Assembly (NCBI RefSeq): GCF_001889265.1
Contig: NZ_CP018151.1
Span: 2,356,001 to 2,420,000, forward strand
Length of the DNA stretch: 64,000 nucleotides
Source: Microbacterium sp. 1.5R
GTDB lineage: Bacteria; Actinomycetota; Actinomycetes; Actinomycetales; Microbacteriaceae
Reading direction: 5' to 3'
Shown one piece after another: positions 33,882-43,563 of this stretch. A program made the position numbers and the translations under genes. Numbering within the stretch: position 1 is the first letter of the stretch; each line of letters starts with the position of its first letter. A model generated the notes under the pieces. That model was not told the origin of the DNA. It was given only the letters and a program-made list of their open reading frames with translations, and made no database searches.

Positions 33882-35548
33882 ACGACGAGCGTCTCGCGCA
33901 GGCGCGCGCGTGGATGAGACAGGACCCCGATCACGAGACCCGCGACGAGCTGGCCGTGGTCATCACGCGGGCAGCCGATGGCGACGAGTCGGCCGCCGCC
34001 GAACTCGATGATCGTTTCAGCACCCGACTCGCGTTCGGCACCGCCGGTCTCCGCGGAGCCCTGGGGGCCGGCAGCAACCGCATGAACCGCGTGCTCGTCG
34101 CGCAGGCGGCCGCCGGGTTCGCCTCATACCTGCGCGAGAAGTCGCACGGCCGCACGCCGACCGTGGTGATCGGCTATGACGGACGCCGCAACTCCCGCGT
34201 GTTCGCGACCGACTCCGCCGAGCTGTTCGCCGGAGCAGGGCTGCGCGCGATCCTGCTGCCGAGACTGCTGCCCACGCCCGTGCTCGCGTTCGCGGTGCGT
34301 CACCTGGGCGCGGATGCCGGTGTCATGGTGACCGCGTCGCACAACCCGCCGAACGACAACGGATACAAGGTCTATCTGGGCGGCGCCGATCAGGGCTCGC
34401 AGATCGTCGCACCCGCCGATGCCGAGATCGCCGCGCACATCCAGCGGGTCGCCGATGCGGACGACGTCACGTCGTTGCCTCGCTCCACCGACTATGAGAC
34501 GGCCGGCGAAGCCGTGGTCGACGCGTACGTCGCCGCGACAGCGGCGGTCGCTCCCGCACCAGCCGGCGCGTCCGATCTGCGCTGGGTCTACACCGCCATG
34601 CACGGGGTCGGCTGGGAGACGCTGTCGAAGATCGTCGCGGCCGCCGGATACCCTCAGCCGATGGTCGTCGGAGAGCAGCTCGAACCCGACGCGACGTTCC
34701 GCACCGTCTCGTTCCCCAACCCGGAGGAGCCGGGGGCGATGGACCTGTCCTTCGCCCGGGCTCGCCGCGTGCAGGCGGACTTCATCATCGCCAATGATCC
34801 GGATGCCGACCGACTCGCCGTGGCGATCCCGGACGCGTCGTCGGAGGGCGGATGGCGGCGACTCACCGGCAACGAGGTCGGGCTCCTCCTGGGCGCTCGC
34901 GCCGCCAGGGCCGCCGAGGGCACGCCGGGTGCATCGCTCGCGTGCTCCCTGGTCTCATCGCCCGGCCTCGGCGCGGTCGCCGCCCATCACGGGCTCGACT
35001 TCCACGAGACGCTCACGGGCTTCAAATGGATCTCCCGCGCCCCCGGCATCGTCTTCGGCTTCGAGGAGGCACTCGGCTACCTCGTGAATCCCGAGACCGT
35101 GCGCGACAAGGACGGCATCTCGGCGACCGTGGCGATCCTCGGACTCGCCGCCGAGGCGCACGAGCGCGGACGCTCTCTCGCCGACCTGCTGTCCGAGCTC
35201 GGTGACACGTACGGTCACTTCGCCAGCGGTCAGGTGTCGGTCCGCGTGCAGGACCTCTCGGTCATCGGCACCGTGATGCTCTCGCTGCGCACGCTGCCGC
35301 CGACGCACTTCGGCAGCCACGCGATCGCCTCCGCGGAGGATCTGCTGCACGCCGACGCAGGGCAGCCCTCGGGCGACGTGCTGCGGTATCGACTCACGGA
35401 CGGCTCGCGCATCATCGTCCGTCCGAGCGGCACCGAGCCGAAGCTCAAGGTCTACATCGACGCGGCCGCGGACTCCGCAGAGCGCGCCACCGCGACGGTC
35501 GCCGAGCTCGAGGCCGCGGTGCGCCTGCTCCTGGAAGAACGCTCGTAG
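33878..35548 (+). CDS. Phospho-sugar mutase (PgcA/PmmB-like)
   Basis: 556 residues. Alpha-D-phosphohexomutase family: GTAGLRGALGAGSNRMN (substrate start), the phosphoserine loop VMVTASHNPPNDNGYKVY, metal site ANDPDADRLAVA, sugar-binding GFEEALGYLV and C-terminal RPSGTEPKLKVY. It interconverts 1- and 6- (or 5-) phosphates of hexose or pentose. Coupling to PNP (GTGA overlap) suggests ribose-1-P to ribose-5-P activity; phosphomannomutase is the other common annotation. Confidence 0.92.
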   Translation: MNDERLAQARAWMRQDPDHETRDELAVVITRAADGDESAAAELDDRFSTRLAFGTAGLRGALGAGSNRMNRVLVAQAAAGFASYLREKSHGRTPTVVIGYDGRRNSRVFATDSAELFAGAGLRAILLPRLLPTPVLAFAVRHLGADAGVMVTASHNPPNDNGYKVYLGGADQGSQIVAPADAEIAAHIQRVADADDVTSLPRSTDYETAGEAVVDAYVAATAAVAPAPAGASDLRWVYTAMHGVGWETLSKIVAAAGYPQPMVVGEQLEPDATFRTVSFPNPEEPGAMDLSFARARRVQADFIIANDPDADRLAVAIPDASSEGGWRRLTGNEVGLLLGARAARAAEGTPGASLACSLVSSPGLGAVAAHHGLDFHETLTGFKWISRAPGIVFGFEEALGYLVNPETVRDKDGISATVAILGLAAEAHERGRSLADLLSELGDTYGHFASGQVSVRVQDLSVIGTVMLSLRTLPPTHFGSHAIASAEDLLHADAGQPSGDVLRYRLTDGSRIIVRPSGTEPKLKVYIDAAADSAERATATVAELEAAVRLLLEERS

Positions 35549-35553
35549 GCCGC

Positions 35554-35817
35554 ATGCCGAGAAGACATGTCGTGATCAGCGCGCACAACGGGGTGCACGC
35601 GCGCCCCGTCGCCGAGCTCGTGCGGCTCGTGCAGGCGCATTCGCACGCGGTGACCCTGCGGACGTCGTCGGGCGCGGTCGTGGACCTCAGCAGCGTTCTC
35701 GCGCTGATGGACCTCGCACTCGCGCCCGGCGATGCCGTGGTGCTCGAGACGGCGGACTCGGCCGGCGCCGACGCCGTGCTCGACACCCTCGCCGGCGTCC
35801 TCGACCCTCGGGGCTGA
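35554..35817 (+). CDS. HPr-like phosphocarrier protein (second copy)
   Basis: 87 residues. It has the HPr fold with phospho-acceptor His 15 in HNGVHARPVAEL and a Ser-rich SSVLALM segment near the Ser-46 region. It begins five bases after the mutase stop, so it is probably cotranscribed with pnp and the mutase although it faces the mtlR-like gene. A canonical HPr lies at 38228. It differs from that copy at most positions and may serve signalling to the PRD regulator next to it (inference). Confidence 0.85.
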   Translation: MPRRHVVISAHNGVHARPVAELVRLVQAHSHAVTLRTSSGAVVDLSSVLALMDLALAPGDAVVLETADSAGADAVLDTLAGVLDPRG

Positions 35818-35825
35818 CCCGGCCG

Positions 35826-37748
35826 TCACCCGTCGATGACGGCGACGAGCTCGTCGAGGAACGCCTCGAAGGTGGTGCCCCGGCGGAGGATGCGCTGCAC
35901 GCTCTCCCGTTCGCTGAACACCTCGACGAGCTGCTCGAACACCGTCTGGAACGCGGCGCGGTCGCTCTCGCTGAAGGCGGCGAGAGCGACCACCTGCACG
36001 CGTCCCTCACCCCACGCTGCCGACCCGTCCGTCACGCCGATCGCGATCGCGGTGCGCGTGGCGGTCATCTGGAGCGCGTGCGGCACCGCGAGCGCGTCTG
36101 TGAACGCCGTCGACGACATCCGTTCGCGGAGGATGGTGTTCTCGACGTAGTCGTCACCGATCAGCCCCGCATCCACGAGGAGACCGCCCAGTCGCCGGAT
36201 GATCGCCTCCTCCCCCGCATCGGGCAGCGGATAGACGAAGGCGTCGGCATCGAAGTATCGCGCGAGCTCGCCACGGAGCCTGGTGAGGCGTCGGCCTCGC
36301 CGGACGCGTGCCGCGGCCTGCTGGATCCGGTCGACATCGGCATCCGTGAGGAACGGCTGGATGCGGACGAAGCGATCGCCGGCAGCGCCCGGCTCGATCG
36401 TGCTGAGCACCAGGTCGGTGTCGAACGACGCCCAGTCCGGGTCGACCTTGGTGATGACGCTGGTCACCTCGATCGCGGACCCGAGCGAGCGGTCGACGCT
36501 CGATCGGAGCAGCTCGTGCAGCTCGTAATACCCCGGGCACACGATGGTCGCGGTGAGGATCGACTCGGCCTTGCGGCTGCGCTCGAGTCGTCCGCCGACG
36601 TGCATCGCGATGTAGGCGATCTCGTCGTCGTGGATCGGCGTGCCGAGGCGATCGTGCAGTCCGCTGGCGATCGAGACCGCGACCTCGAAGATCATCGGAT
36701 ACGAGGTCTTGAGCGAGCGGGTGAGCGGATTGCGGGTCAGCGCGCTCTCCTCGGCGCGACGCATCAGGTTCTGCACGTGCAGGGCGAGGCGCAGCACGAA
36801 GGTCTCGTCGACCAGGTCGACTTGGAAATCCTCCGCCGCCCTCGCGATCTCCGCACGCACGGCCGCCTCGACACCCGGGTCCACGCCGCTGCGGGCGACA
36901 TCGCCCGCAGCGTCCTCCCCCGGAGCCACGATGCGCGTGAGGACGAGGGACGCGAGATGCCCGCTGTCCCCGTCGCCCAGCGCGACCGAGAAGTGCTGCT
37001 GGGCGAGCCGGGCGATCACAGCCCCGACCCGCGGGATCTCCTCCCGCGCACCGGCAGGACCGGCTTCGAGCGCGTGGCCGGCCGCAACCCTCTCGGCGGC
37101 GATCGCGATGTGCAGAAGGACATCGGAGATCGCGAGCTCGTTGACGTAGTAGCCCTGTTCTCCGAGTTCGCGCACGAGCTCGGACTTGAAAGGCCCGACG
37201 GCGTCGGCGGCGATGACTCCTCCGGCGAGCGCTCGGCGGAACGTCTCGGGGTGGAACGACGCGGCATCCATCTCGTCATGTGCGAGTCGCGACAGCAGAC
37301 GACGCTGTGCCGCCTCGTTGCCTCGCAGTCGCACGATCTCGCGGTCTCTCTCGAGTGCGAGATCGGTGCCGTCGAGCAGTGTGCGGACGCGGGCGAGGTC
37401 CGCCTCGAGAGTGGCTTCGCTCACATGGAGCGCACTGGCCGTGGCGAAGACGTCGACACCTTCCGGCACATCGAGCAGGGTGCGGACGAGACCGTGCAGT
37501 CGGTCACGCGGGGCGGAGTCGCCGCTCTGACGCGTGCGCAGTGCGTCGCGAGCCCCCGACCCGGCGCGGTATCCCGCCGGGCCCGACTCGACGGCATCCG
37601 CTCCACCGGTTCTCGCGTTCAGCGCGGCGACGTACGAGCGGATGCTGCGCGGGGTGACCCCGAGCTGATCGGCGAGACTGGCGGCCGTCACCCACTCGCC
37701 CTGACGGAGCAGGGACGACAGGAGTTGATCCTGACGCTGTCGCGACAT
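35826..37748 (-). CDS. mtlR: MtlR-type PRD-containing transcriptional activator
   Basis: 640 residues from the ATG at 37746-37748, preceded by GGAGGGAG. Order: N-terminal HTH (about 1-45, TAASLADQLGVTPRSIRSYV), second HTH (about 85-150), PRD1 and PRD2 (about 190-400; PTS-phosphorylated His sites, for example IHDDEIAYIAMHVGG), a GatB-like IIB domain with Cys in TIVCPGYYELHE, and a C-terminal EIIA-like domain with VPHALQM (His about 557). It senses mannitol PTS phosphorylation state. It is divergent from the mtl operon, which it should activate. Confidence 0.9.
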   Translation of the reverse strand: MSRQRQDQLLSSLLRQGEWVTAASLADQLGVTPRSIRSYVAALNARTGGADAVESGPAGYRAGSGARDALRTRQSGDSAPRDRLHGLVRTLLDVPEGVDVFATASALHVSEATLEADLARVRTLLDGTDLALERDREIVRLRGNEAAQRRLLSRLAHDEMDAASFHPETFRRALAGGVIAADAVGPFKSELVRELGEQGYYVNELAISDVLLHIAIAAERVAAGHALEAGPAGAREEIPRVGAVIARLAQQHFSVALGDGDSGHLASLVLTRIVAPGEDAAGDVARSGVDPGVEAAVRAEIARAAEDFQVDLVDETFVLRLALHVQNLMRRAEESALTRNPLTRSLKTSYPMIFEVAVSIASGLHDRLGTPIHDDEIAYIAMHVGGRLERSRKAESILTATIVCPGYYELHELLRSSVDRSLGSAIEVTSVITKVDPDWASFDTDLVLSTIEPGAAGDRFVRIQPFLTDADVDRIQQAAARVRRGRRLTRLRGELARYFDADAFVYPLPDAGEEAIIRRLGGLLVDAGLIGDDYVENTILRERMSSTAFTDALAVPHALQMTATRTAIAIGVTDGSAAWGEGRVQVVALAAFSESDRAAFQTVFEQLVEVFSERESVQRILRRGTTFEAFLDELVAVIDG

Positions 37749-37832
37749 GATGCTCCCTCCTCCGTGCCGACCGCACTGTCCTGACGTGACTTCCATGATG
37801 TCAGCAAGCGGGGAGCGGTGCTCCGAAACCGA

Positions 37833-37857
37833 GGTTCCGCAGGGGCGGAAAGGAACC
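37833..37857 (+). promoter_or_regulatory. Nested inverted repeat in the mtlR/mtl divergent region
   Basis: TTCCGC-AGGG-GCGGAA (37835-37850) lies within a larger GGTTCC...GGAACC (37833-37857). It is a candidate operator for the PRD activator, about 60-80 bases before the first mtl-side start codon. Confidence 0.45.
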
Positions 37858-37913
37858 TGTTGGCGAGCACACCCCCCTTGTTCCCAGACTGTTCTCAGGA
37901 AAGGTGAGCATCG

Positions 37914-38231
37914 ATGAAGATCCTCGTGGTGTGCGGCGCTGGCGCGTCGAGCACGTTCGTCGCGCAACGACTCCGCCGGGCGGCTTCCGAAGCCGGCCTC
38001 GACTGGGACGCCGCAGCCGGCATGGAGCAGTCCGTCGCCGGCAGCGACCACGACCTCATCCTCATCGGCCCTCATCTCGCCGATCGCCTCGAGGCGATCC
38101 GCCAGGCGGCGCCCGCTCAGGTGGCCGTGCTCCCCGACGACGTCTTCGCCGATCGGGACGGCACCCGCACGCTGGCACTCGCACAGTCGATCGTCTCCAG
38201 CGCCAGGAACACCCCGAAAGGAACATCATGA
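37914..38231 (+). CDS. PTS IIB protein, lactose/cellobiose type (orphan)
   Basis: 105 residues. The N-terminus MKILVVCGAGASSTFVAQRL is the IIB P-loop with phospho-Cys 7, as in CelA/LacE-type domains. No matching IIC is encoded here; the mannitol EIICB downstream has its own IIB of a different type. The stop overlaps the HPr start (ATGA), so it is first gene of the PTS operon. It may be a regulatory phosphoacceptor or serve an EIIC elsewhere. Confidence 0.85.
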   Translation: MKILVVCGAGASSTFVAQRLRRAASEAGLDWDAAAGMEQSVAGSDHDLILIGPHLADRLEAIRQAAPAQVAVLPDDVFADRDGTRTLALAQSIVSSARNTPKGTS

Positions 38232-38509
38232 CCGTCTCCCGCACCGTCCGCATCGGCTCATCCCATGGACTCCACGCCCGTCCGGCGAAGCTGTTCGCAC
38301 AGGCGGCGAAGGACTCGGGGATTCCCGTGACCATCGCGAAGGACTCGGGGAAGGCGGTCAACGCGGCCAGCATCCTCGGCGTGATCGCACTGGCGATCGA
38401 GCACGGCGACTACGTCACGCTGACGGCCGACGGCGACAGCGCGGAAGGCGTGCTCGACACGCTCACCGAGCTGCTCACGACCGACCATGATCAGGACGCC
38501 GGAGTATGA
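38228..38509 (+). CDS. ptsH: Phosphocarrier protein HPr
   Basis: 93 residues. His 16 in SSHGLHARPAKLF is the EI-phosphorylated site, and NAASILGV holds the serine in the position of regulatory Ser-46. It overlaps the genes on both sides (ATGA with IIB; ATGA with EI at 38506). Confidence 0.94.
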   Translation: MTVSRTVRIGSSHGLHARPAKLFAQAAKDSGIPVTIAKDSGKAVNAASILGVIALAIEHGDYVTLTADGDSAEGVLDTLTELLTTDHDQDAGV

Positions 38510-40191
38510 GCGAACTGCGTGGAGTCGGCATCGGTCTCGGAGTCGCCCAGGGCGTCGTCGTCCGGATGACCGAGGCGCTGCCCGCCCCGGAGAACACCCC
38601 CAGCGGTCAGGGAGCCGACACGGAGCGCACACGTGTCCGCGAGGCCGTGACGGCCGTCGCACAGGAGCTGACGGCCCGCGGCGAGGCCGCCGGCGGCTCG
38701 GCCCAGGAGGTGCTCGAGGCGCAGGCGATGATCGCCGAGGACCCGACGCTGCAGGACGAGGTCGACGCACGCATCGACGACGGCGCGACGGCCGAATGGG
38801 CCGTGCATGACGCGTTCGCCGGTTTCCGGGCGACGCTCGAGGCGGTCGGGGGCTACCTCGGCGAGCGCGCCGCCGATCTCGACGACATCGCGCAGCGGGT
38901 GCTCGCCCGACTTCGCGGCGTGGATGCGCCCGGGGTCCCCGACCCCGGGCATCCGTTCGTCCTCGTCGCTCGCGACCTCGCCCCGGCCGACACCGCGCTG
39001 CTGAACCTCGATCAGGTGCTCGCCCTCGTCACCTTCGACGGCGGACCCACCTCGCACACCGCGATCCTCGCCCGCGAGAAGGGCATCGTCGCGATCGTCG
39101 GAGCGGCATCAGCCTCGGAGCTCGCGACCGGCAGCCCGGTCATCGTCGACGCCGCAGCCGGAATCGTCACCGTCGATCCGACCGACGACGAGAAGGCGCG
39201 CGCCGAGCAGCGCGCCGCCGCCCGCCGCTCGGCGGATGCCGCACCACTCACTCCCGGCGCCCTCGCCGACGGCACGCCGATCCCGCTGCTGGCGAACCTG
39301 GGGAAGCCTGCAGACGCATCCGATGCCGTCGAACGCGGGGCCGAGGGCGTCGGGCTGTTCCGCACCGAGTTCCTGTTCCTCTCGTCGGCGCAGGCGCCGA
39401 CGGTGCAGCAGCAGCGAGAGTCCTATCGGGAGCTGCTCGCGGCCTTCCCCGGCAAGAAGGTCGTCGTGAGGATGCTGGATGCCGGCGCCGACAAGCCGCT
39501 GGCGTTCCTCAACGACGCGCACGAGGAGAACCCGGCCCTGGGCCTGCGGGGGCTGCGTGCTCTGCGGGCGAGCGAGGACATCCTGCGCGAGCAGCTGACG
39601 GCCCTCGCCGAAGCGGATGCCGCGACCGAGGCGGACCTCTGGGTCATGGCGCCGATGGTGGCGACCGTCGAGGAGACGCAGTACTTCACCTCGCTCGCCC
39701 GGGAGTACGGCCTGAAGACCGCCGGTGTCATGGTCGAGATCCCGTCCAGTGCGCTGCTCGCCGACCGGATCCTCGCGCACGCCGACTTCGCCTCGATCGG
39801 CACGAACGACCTCACGCAGTACACGATGGCCGCCGACCGTCTACTCGGCTCCGTCGCGGCGTTCCAGGATCCGTGGCACCCCGCCGTGCTCCGTCTCATC
39901 CGTGAGGTCGGCACGGCAGGTGCCCGGCTCGGCAAGCCGGTCGGGATCTGCGGTGAGGCCGCCGCCGATCCGATGCTCGCCGTCGTGCTCGTCGGGCTCG
40001 GCGCGACGAGCCTCTCCATGGCGCCGTCCGCCCTGGCGGACGTGCGTCACACCCTGTCGCAGCACACTCTCGACGAAGCCCGCAACTTCGCCGAACTCGC
40101 ACTGGCGGCGGACGACGCCGCCGGTGCTCGCCTCGCCGTGGCTGACGCCGCGGCACCCCTCCCCCCTCACCAGAAAGAGACGACATCATGA
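38506..40191 (+). CDS. ptsI: PTS enzyme I (phosphoenolpyruvate-protein phosphotransferase)
   Basis: 561 residues. The N-terminal HPr-binding/phospho-His domain has active His 184 in GGPTSHTAILARE; the C-terminal PEP-binding barrel has GVGLFRTEFLF, RMLDAGADKPL and ICGEAAADP (active-site Cys). It transfers phosphate from PEP to HPr. The stop overlaps the mtlA start, so all PTS parts are in one operon. Confidence 0.96.
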   Translation: MSELRGVGIGLGVAQGVVVRMTEALPAPENTPSGQGADTERTRVREAVTAVAQELTARGEAAGGSAQEVLEAQAMIAEDPTLQDEVDARIDDGATAEWAVHDAFAGFRATLEAVGGYLGERAADLDDIAQRVLARLRGVDAPGVPDPGHPFVLVARDLAPADTALLNLDQVLALVTFDGGPTSHTAILAREKGIVAIVGAASASELATGSPVIVDAAAGIVTVDPTDDEKARAEQRAAARRSADAAPLTPGALADGTPIPLLANLGKPADASDAVERGAEGVGLFRTEFLFLSSAQAPTVQQQRESYRELLAAFPGKKVVVRMLDAGADKPLAFLNDAHEENPALGLRGLRALRASEDILREQLTALAEADAATEADLWVMAPMVATVEETQYFTSLAREYGLKTAGVMVEIPSSALLADRILAHADFASIGTNDLTQYTMAADRLLGSVAAFQDPWHPAVLRLIREVGTAGARLGKPVGICGEAAADPMLAVVLVGLGATSLSMAPSALADVRHTLSQHTLDEARNFAELALAADDAAGARLAVADAAAPLPPHQKETTS

Positions 40192-41822
40192 CGACGACGT
40201 CACCCGCCGCCACGAAGGCAGGCGGCCTCCGAACGGGCGTGCAGCGCTTCGGCACGTTCCTCTCGGGCATGATCATGCCCAACATCGCCGCGTTCATCGC
40301 GTGGGGATTCATCACGATGCTCTTCATCCCGGCCGGATTCTTCGGGTCCGAGAGCCCGTTCGGCTGGCACTGGGCCGGTGTCGCCGAGACCATCGGCGGC
40401 GGCGGCGATTCCGCAGTGGTCGGCTGGCAGGGCGCCATGACCGCGGTGGCCGAAGGCGCCGACGGCAACATCTTCGCGTACGTGGGCCTCGTCGGACCGA
40501 TGGTCACGTACCTGCTGCCGCTCCTCATCGCCAACACCGCGGGCCGCATGGTCTACGGCGAGCGCGGTGGAGTCGTCGCGACGATCGCGACGATGGGTGT
40601 CATCGTCGGCACCAACATCCCGATGTTCCTCGGCGCGATGATCATGGGGCCGCTCGCGGCCTGGATCACCAAGCAGATGGACCGGATGTGGGACGGCAAG
40701 ATCCGCCCCGGCTTCGAGATGCTGGTGAACAACTTCTCGGCCGGCATCCTGGGCATGATCCTCGCGATCGTGGGATTCTTCGCCTTCGGTCCCGTGATGC
40801 TCGGCATCAGCGCGGTTCTCGGCGGTGCCGTCGACTGGCTGGTCGCGCTGAACCTGCTGCCCCTCGTGTCGATCATCGTGGAGCCCGCGAAGGTGCTGTT
40901 CCTGAACAACGCCATCAACCACGGCGTGTTCACTCCGCTCGGCATCGAGCAGGCGGCCGAGACCGGCAAGTCGATCCTCTTCCTGATCGAGGCGAACCCC
41001 GGTCCCGGCCTCGGTCTGCTGCTCGCGTTCTCGTTCTTCGGCGTCGGTGCGGCCAAGGCGTCTGCGCCCGGAGCGGCGATCATCCAGTTCTTCGGCGGCA
41101 TCCACGAGATCTACTTCCCGTACGCGCTGAGCAAGCCGACCACCATCCTCGCCCTGATCGCGGGTGGCGCGGCCGGTGTCACGACCAACATGGTGCTCGG
41201 AGGCGGCCTGGCGTTCCCGGCAGCCCCCGGCAGCATCATCGCCGTGACCGCGGCCGCCGTCGGCCCCGGCGTCCCGAACCTGCTCGTGGTCTACCTCTCG
41301 GTGATCATCGCCGCGGTCGTCACGTTCCTCATCACCGGCGTCATCCTGCGGGCATCCCGCAAGCGCGACCTCGAGGCCGAGGGCGACAGCTTCGGCGACG
41401 CGATCGCACAGACCGAGGCGAACAAGGGCAAGTCCTCCGCCGCGATGGACGCCCTTCGCGCCTCGTCGGGTACGGGAGCTGCCGGAGCAGCCGCTGCGGC
41501 TGGCACGGGCGTCGCCACGGACCGTCGCATCGAGAACATCGTGTTCGCCTGCGACGCCGGAATGGGATCGTCGGCCATGGGCGCGAGCGTGCTGCGCAAC
41601 AAGTTCAAGAAGGCAGGGGTCGAGGGCGTCACCGTCACGAACCAGGCCATCGCGAACCTCGACGGCAGCGCCGACCTGGTCATCACCCAGCAGCAGCTGA
41701 CCGACCGGGCGAAGGCGCAGTCGCCGAACTCGGTGCACGTGTCCGTCGACAACTTCATGAACTCTCCGAAGTACGAAGAGGTCGTCGAGATGGTGCGCGA
41801 ACAGCGCGACACCGACGCGTGA
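40188..41822 (+). CDS. mtlA: PTS mannitol-specific EIICB permease
   Basis: 544 residues. EIIC membrane domain (1-350) has NIAAFIAWGFITMLFIP and GGIHEIYFPYAL (the mannitol-binding GGxHEIYFPY signature). A Ser/Gly/Ala-rich linker (about 420-445) leads to the IIB domain with VFACDAGMGSSAMGA (phospho-Cys 455). EIIA is separate (mtlF). It takes up and phosphorylates mannitol to mannitol-1-phosphate. Confidence 0.96.
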   Translation: MTTTSPAATKAGGLRTGVQRFGTFLSGMIMPNIAAFIAWGFITMLFIPAGFFGSESPFGWHWAGVAETIGGGGDSAVVGWQGAMTAVAEGADGNIFAYVGLVGPMVTYLLPLLIANTAGRMVYGERGGVVATIATMGVIVGTNIPMFLGAMIMGPLAAWITKQMDRMWDGKIRPGFEMLVNNFSAGILGMILAIVGFFAFGPVMLGISAVLGGAVDWLVALNLLPLVSIIVEPAKVLFLNNAINHGVFTPLGIEQAAETGKSILFLIEANPGPGLGLLLAFSFFGVGAAKASAPGAAIIQFFGGIHEIYFPYALSKPTTILALIAGGAAGVTTNMVLGGGLAFPAAPGSIIAVTAAAVGPGVPNLLVVYLSVIIAAVVTFLITGVILRASRKRDLEAEGDSFGDAIAQTEANKGKSSAAMDALRASSGTGAAGAAAAAGTGVATDRRIENIVFACDAGMGSSAMGASVLRNKFKKAGVEGVTVTNQAIANLDGSADLVITQQQLTDRAKAQSPNSVHVSVDNFMNSPKYEEVVEMVREQRDTDA

Positions 41823-41829
41823 CAGACCA

Positions 41830-41861
41830 GGCGGGGCGGGTGCTGCGGCATCCGCCCCGCC
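41830..41861 (+). repeat. Intra-operon hairpin between mtlA and mtlF
   Basis: GGCGGGGCGG (41830-41839) pairs perfectly with CCGCCCCGCC (41852-41861) around a 12-base loop. There is no T tract; it may be an mRNA stabiliser or processing/attenuation point within the operon. Confidence 0.7.
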
Positions 41862-41889
41862 TCCACATACTCAGAAAGAAGGAATCACC

Positions 41890-42321
41890 ATGAGCGTTCT
41901 CACCCCCGATCAGGTCCGCATCCACTCCGGAAGCAGCACGCAGGAGGAAGCCCTCCAGGAGGCGACCGACATCCTCGTCGCGGCAGGCGCCGTCACCCCC
42001 GCCTATGTCGACGCGATGCGTCAGCGCGAGCAGACGGTCTCGACCTACATGGGCAACGGTCTGGCGATTCCGCACGGCACGAACGACGCCAAGGATGCGA
42101 TCCTCGGATCCGCGCTGTCTGTCGTCCGCTACGACGGCGGAGTCGACTGGGACGGGGAGGCCGCGACGTTCGTCGTCGGCATCGCCGGCCGTGGCGACGA
42201 GCACCTCGAGATCCTCTCGCAGATCGCGATCCTGTTCTCCGATGAGGACGACGTCGCGAAGCTCAACGCGGCGCAGACGCCCGACGAGCTGTACGCCCTG
42301 CTCTCGGCGGTGAACGACTGA
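41890..42321 (+). CDS. mtlF: PTS mannitol EIIA component
   Basis: 143 residues. Phospho-His 62 is in [10 protein letters not shown], the classic EIIA fructose/mannitol motif. It passes phosphate from HPr to the IIB domain of MtlA. An RBS (AGAAAGAAGGA) precedes the ATG. Its stop shares a base with the mtlD start. Confidence 0.95.
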   Translation: MSVLTPDQVRIHSGSSTQEEALQEATDILVAAGAVTPAYVDAMRQREQTVSTYMGNGLAIPHGTNDAKDAILGSALSVVRYDGGVDWDGEAATFVVGIAGRGDEHLEILSQIAILFSDEDDVAKLNAAQTPDELYALLSAVND

Positions 42322-43478
42322 TGAAGGCCGTGCACTTCGGCGCGGGCAACATCGGCCGCGGATTCGTGGGGCTGCTCCTGCACGAGGGCGGATACGAGGT
42401 CGTGTTCTCCGATGTCGCCGACGCTCTCGTCGACGCCATCAACGCCGTCGATTCGTACACGGTGCACGAGGCCGGACCCGGCGGCACCGACCACGTGGTG
42501 ACCGGCTTCCGGGCGGTCAACAGCAGGACCGATCCGGATGCAGTGGCCGACGAGGTCGCGACCGCCGATGTGGTCACGACGGCGGTCGGACCGACCGTGC
42601 TGCGCTTCGTCGCCCCCACGATCGTCGCGGGCCTCGCCCTGCGCCCTGCCGGAGCCGCTCCCCTGCAGGTCATGGCCTGCGAGAACGCGATCGGGGCGAC
42701 GGACACCCTCCGGGCGGAGATCGAGAAGGCGGCGGGCGCGGACGCCGAGGAGCTGCTGTCGCGTGCGGTGTTCGCGAACACCGCCGTCGACCGCATCGTC
42801 CCCGGTCAGCCCGCAGACGGCGGCGTCGACGTCACGGTCGAGCCGTACTTCGAGTGGGCGATCGAATCCCAGGCCTTCGGCGGCGCGCTGCCGAACATTC
42901 CCGGCGCTCATTTCGTCGACGATCTCGCCCCGTACATCGAGCGCAAGCTCTTCACGGTGAACACCGGCCACGCTGCCACGGCCTACTTCGGCGCACGGGC
43001 CGGCATCGAGCGCATCTCCGACGCCCTGGCCGACCCCGACATCGTCGCACGCGTCTCGGCCGCTCTCGAGGAGACCTCCGCGGTGCTGGTCGCCGAACAC
43101 GGGCTCGACCCGGCCGAACTGGCCGCGTACCGAGCGACGATCCTCGAGCGGTTCCGCAATCCGGCGCTCGTCGACACCGTGCAGCGGGTCGGCCGTCAGC
43201 CGTTGCGCAAGATCTCCCGACACGAGCGCTTCATCGGACCGGCGGCGATGGCTGCCGAGAGAGGGCTCTCCACGATCGCGCTGGTCGGCGCGGTCACCGC
43301 AGCCCTCGAGTTCGAGGATCCCGATGACGAGCAGGCGGTCGAGCTGCAGCAGCTCCTGCACACGGAGGATGCGCTGGCGTTCACCTCGTCCGCAACGGGG
43401 CTCGACCCCGAGCATCCGCTGTTCCCGGCGGTCCGCGACGCAGTCGTCTCCCGTCAGACAGCACTGAACGCCTCCTGA
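42321..43478 (+). CDS. mtlD: Mannitol-1-phosphate 5-dehydrogenase
   Basis: 385 residues. It oxidises mannitol-1-P to fructose-6-P with NAD+. The N-terminal Rossmann motif is [14 protein letters not shown], and the C-terminal polyol dehydrogenase core has [14 protein letters not shown]. It is last gene of the mannitol operon. Confidence 0.96.
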   Translation: MKAVHFGAGNIGRGFVGLLLHEGGYEVVFSDVADALVDAINAVDSYTVHEAGPGGTDHVVTGFRAVNSRTDPDAVADEVATADVVTTAVGPTVLRFVAPTIVAGLALRPAGAAPLQVMACENAIGATDTLRAEIEKAAGADAEELLSRAVFANTAVDRIVPGQPADGGVDVTVEPYFEWAIESQAFGGALPNIPGAHFVDDLAPYIERKLFTVNTGHAATAYFGARAGIERISDALADPDIVARVSAALEETSAVLVAEHGLDPAELAAYRATILERFRNPALVDTVQRVGRQPLRKISRHERFIGPAAMAAERGLSTIALVGAVTAALEFEDPDDEQAVELQQLLHTEDALAFTSSATGLDPEHPLFPAVRDAVVSRQTALNAS

Positions 43479-43497
43479 CGACGTCGCACGCCGTGTT

Positions 43498-43534
43498 CTG
43501 CGCCCTCTGCCGATACGATCGGCGGAGGGCGCAG
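43498..43534 (+). terminator. Hairpin terminator of the mannitol operon
   Basis: 17-bp stem (43498-43514 with 43518-43534) with a single G-U and a three-base loop, about 20 bases after mtlD. There is no T run, as is common in this window. Confidence 0.7.
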
Positions 43535-43563
43535 TGGCGAGCACAGCGAGGTGCGGGAGCAGC

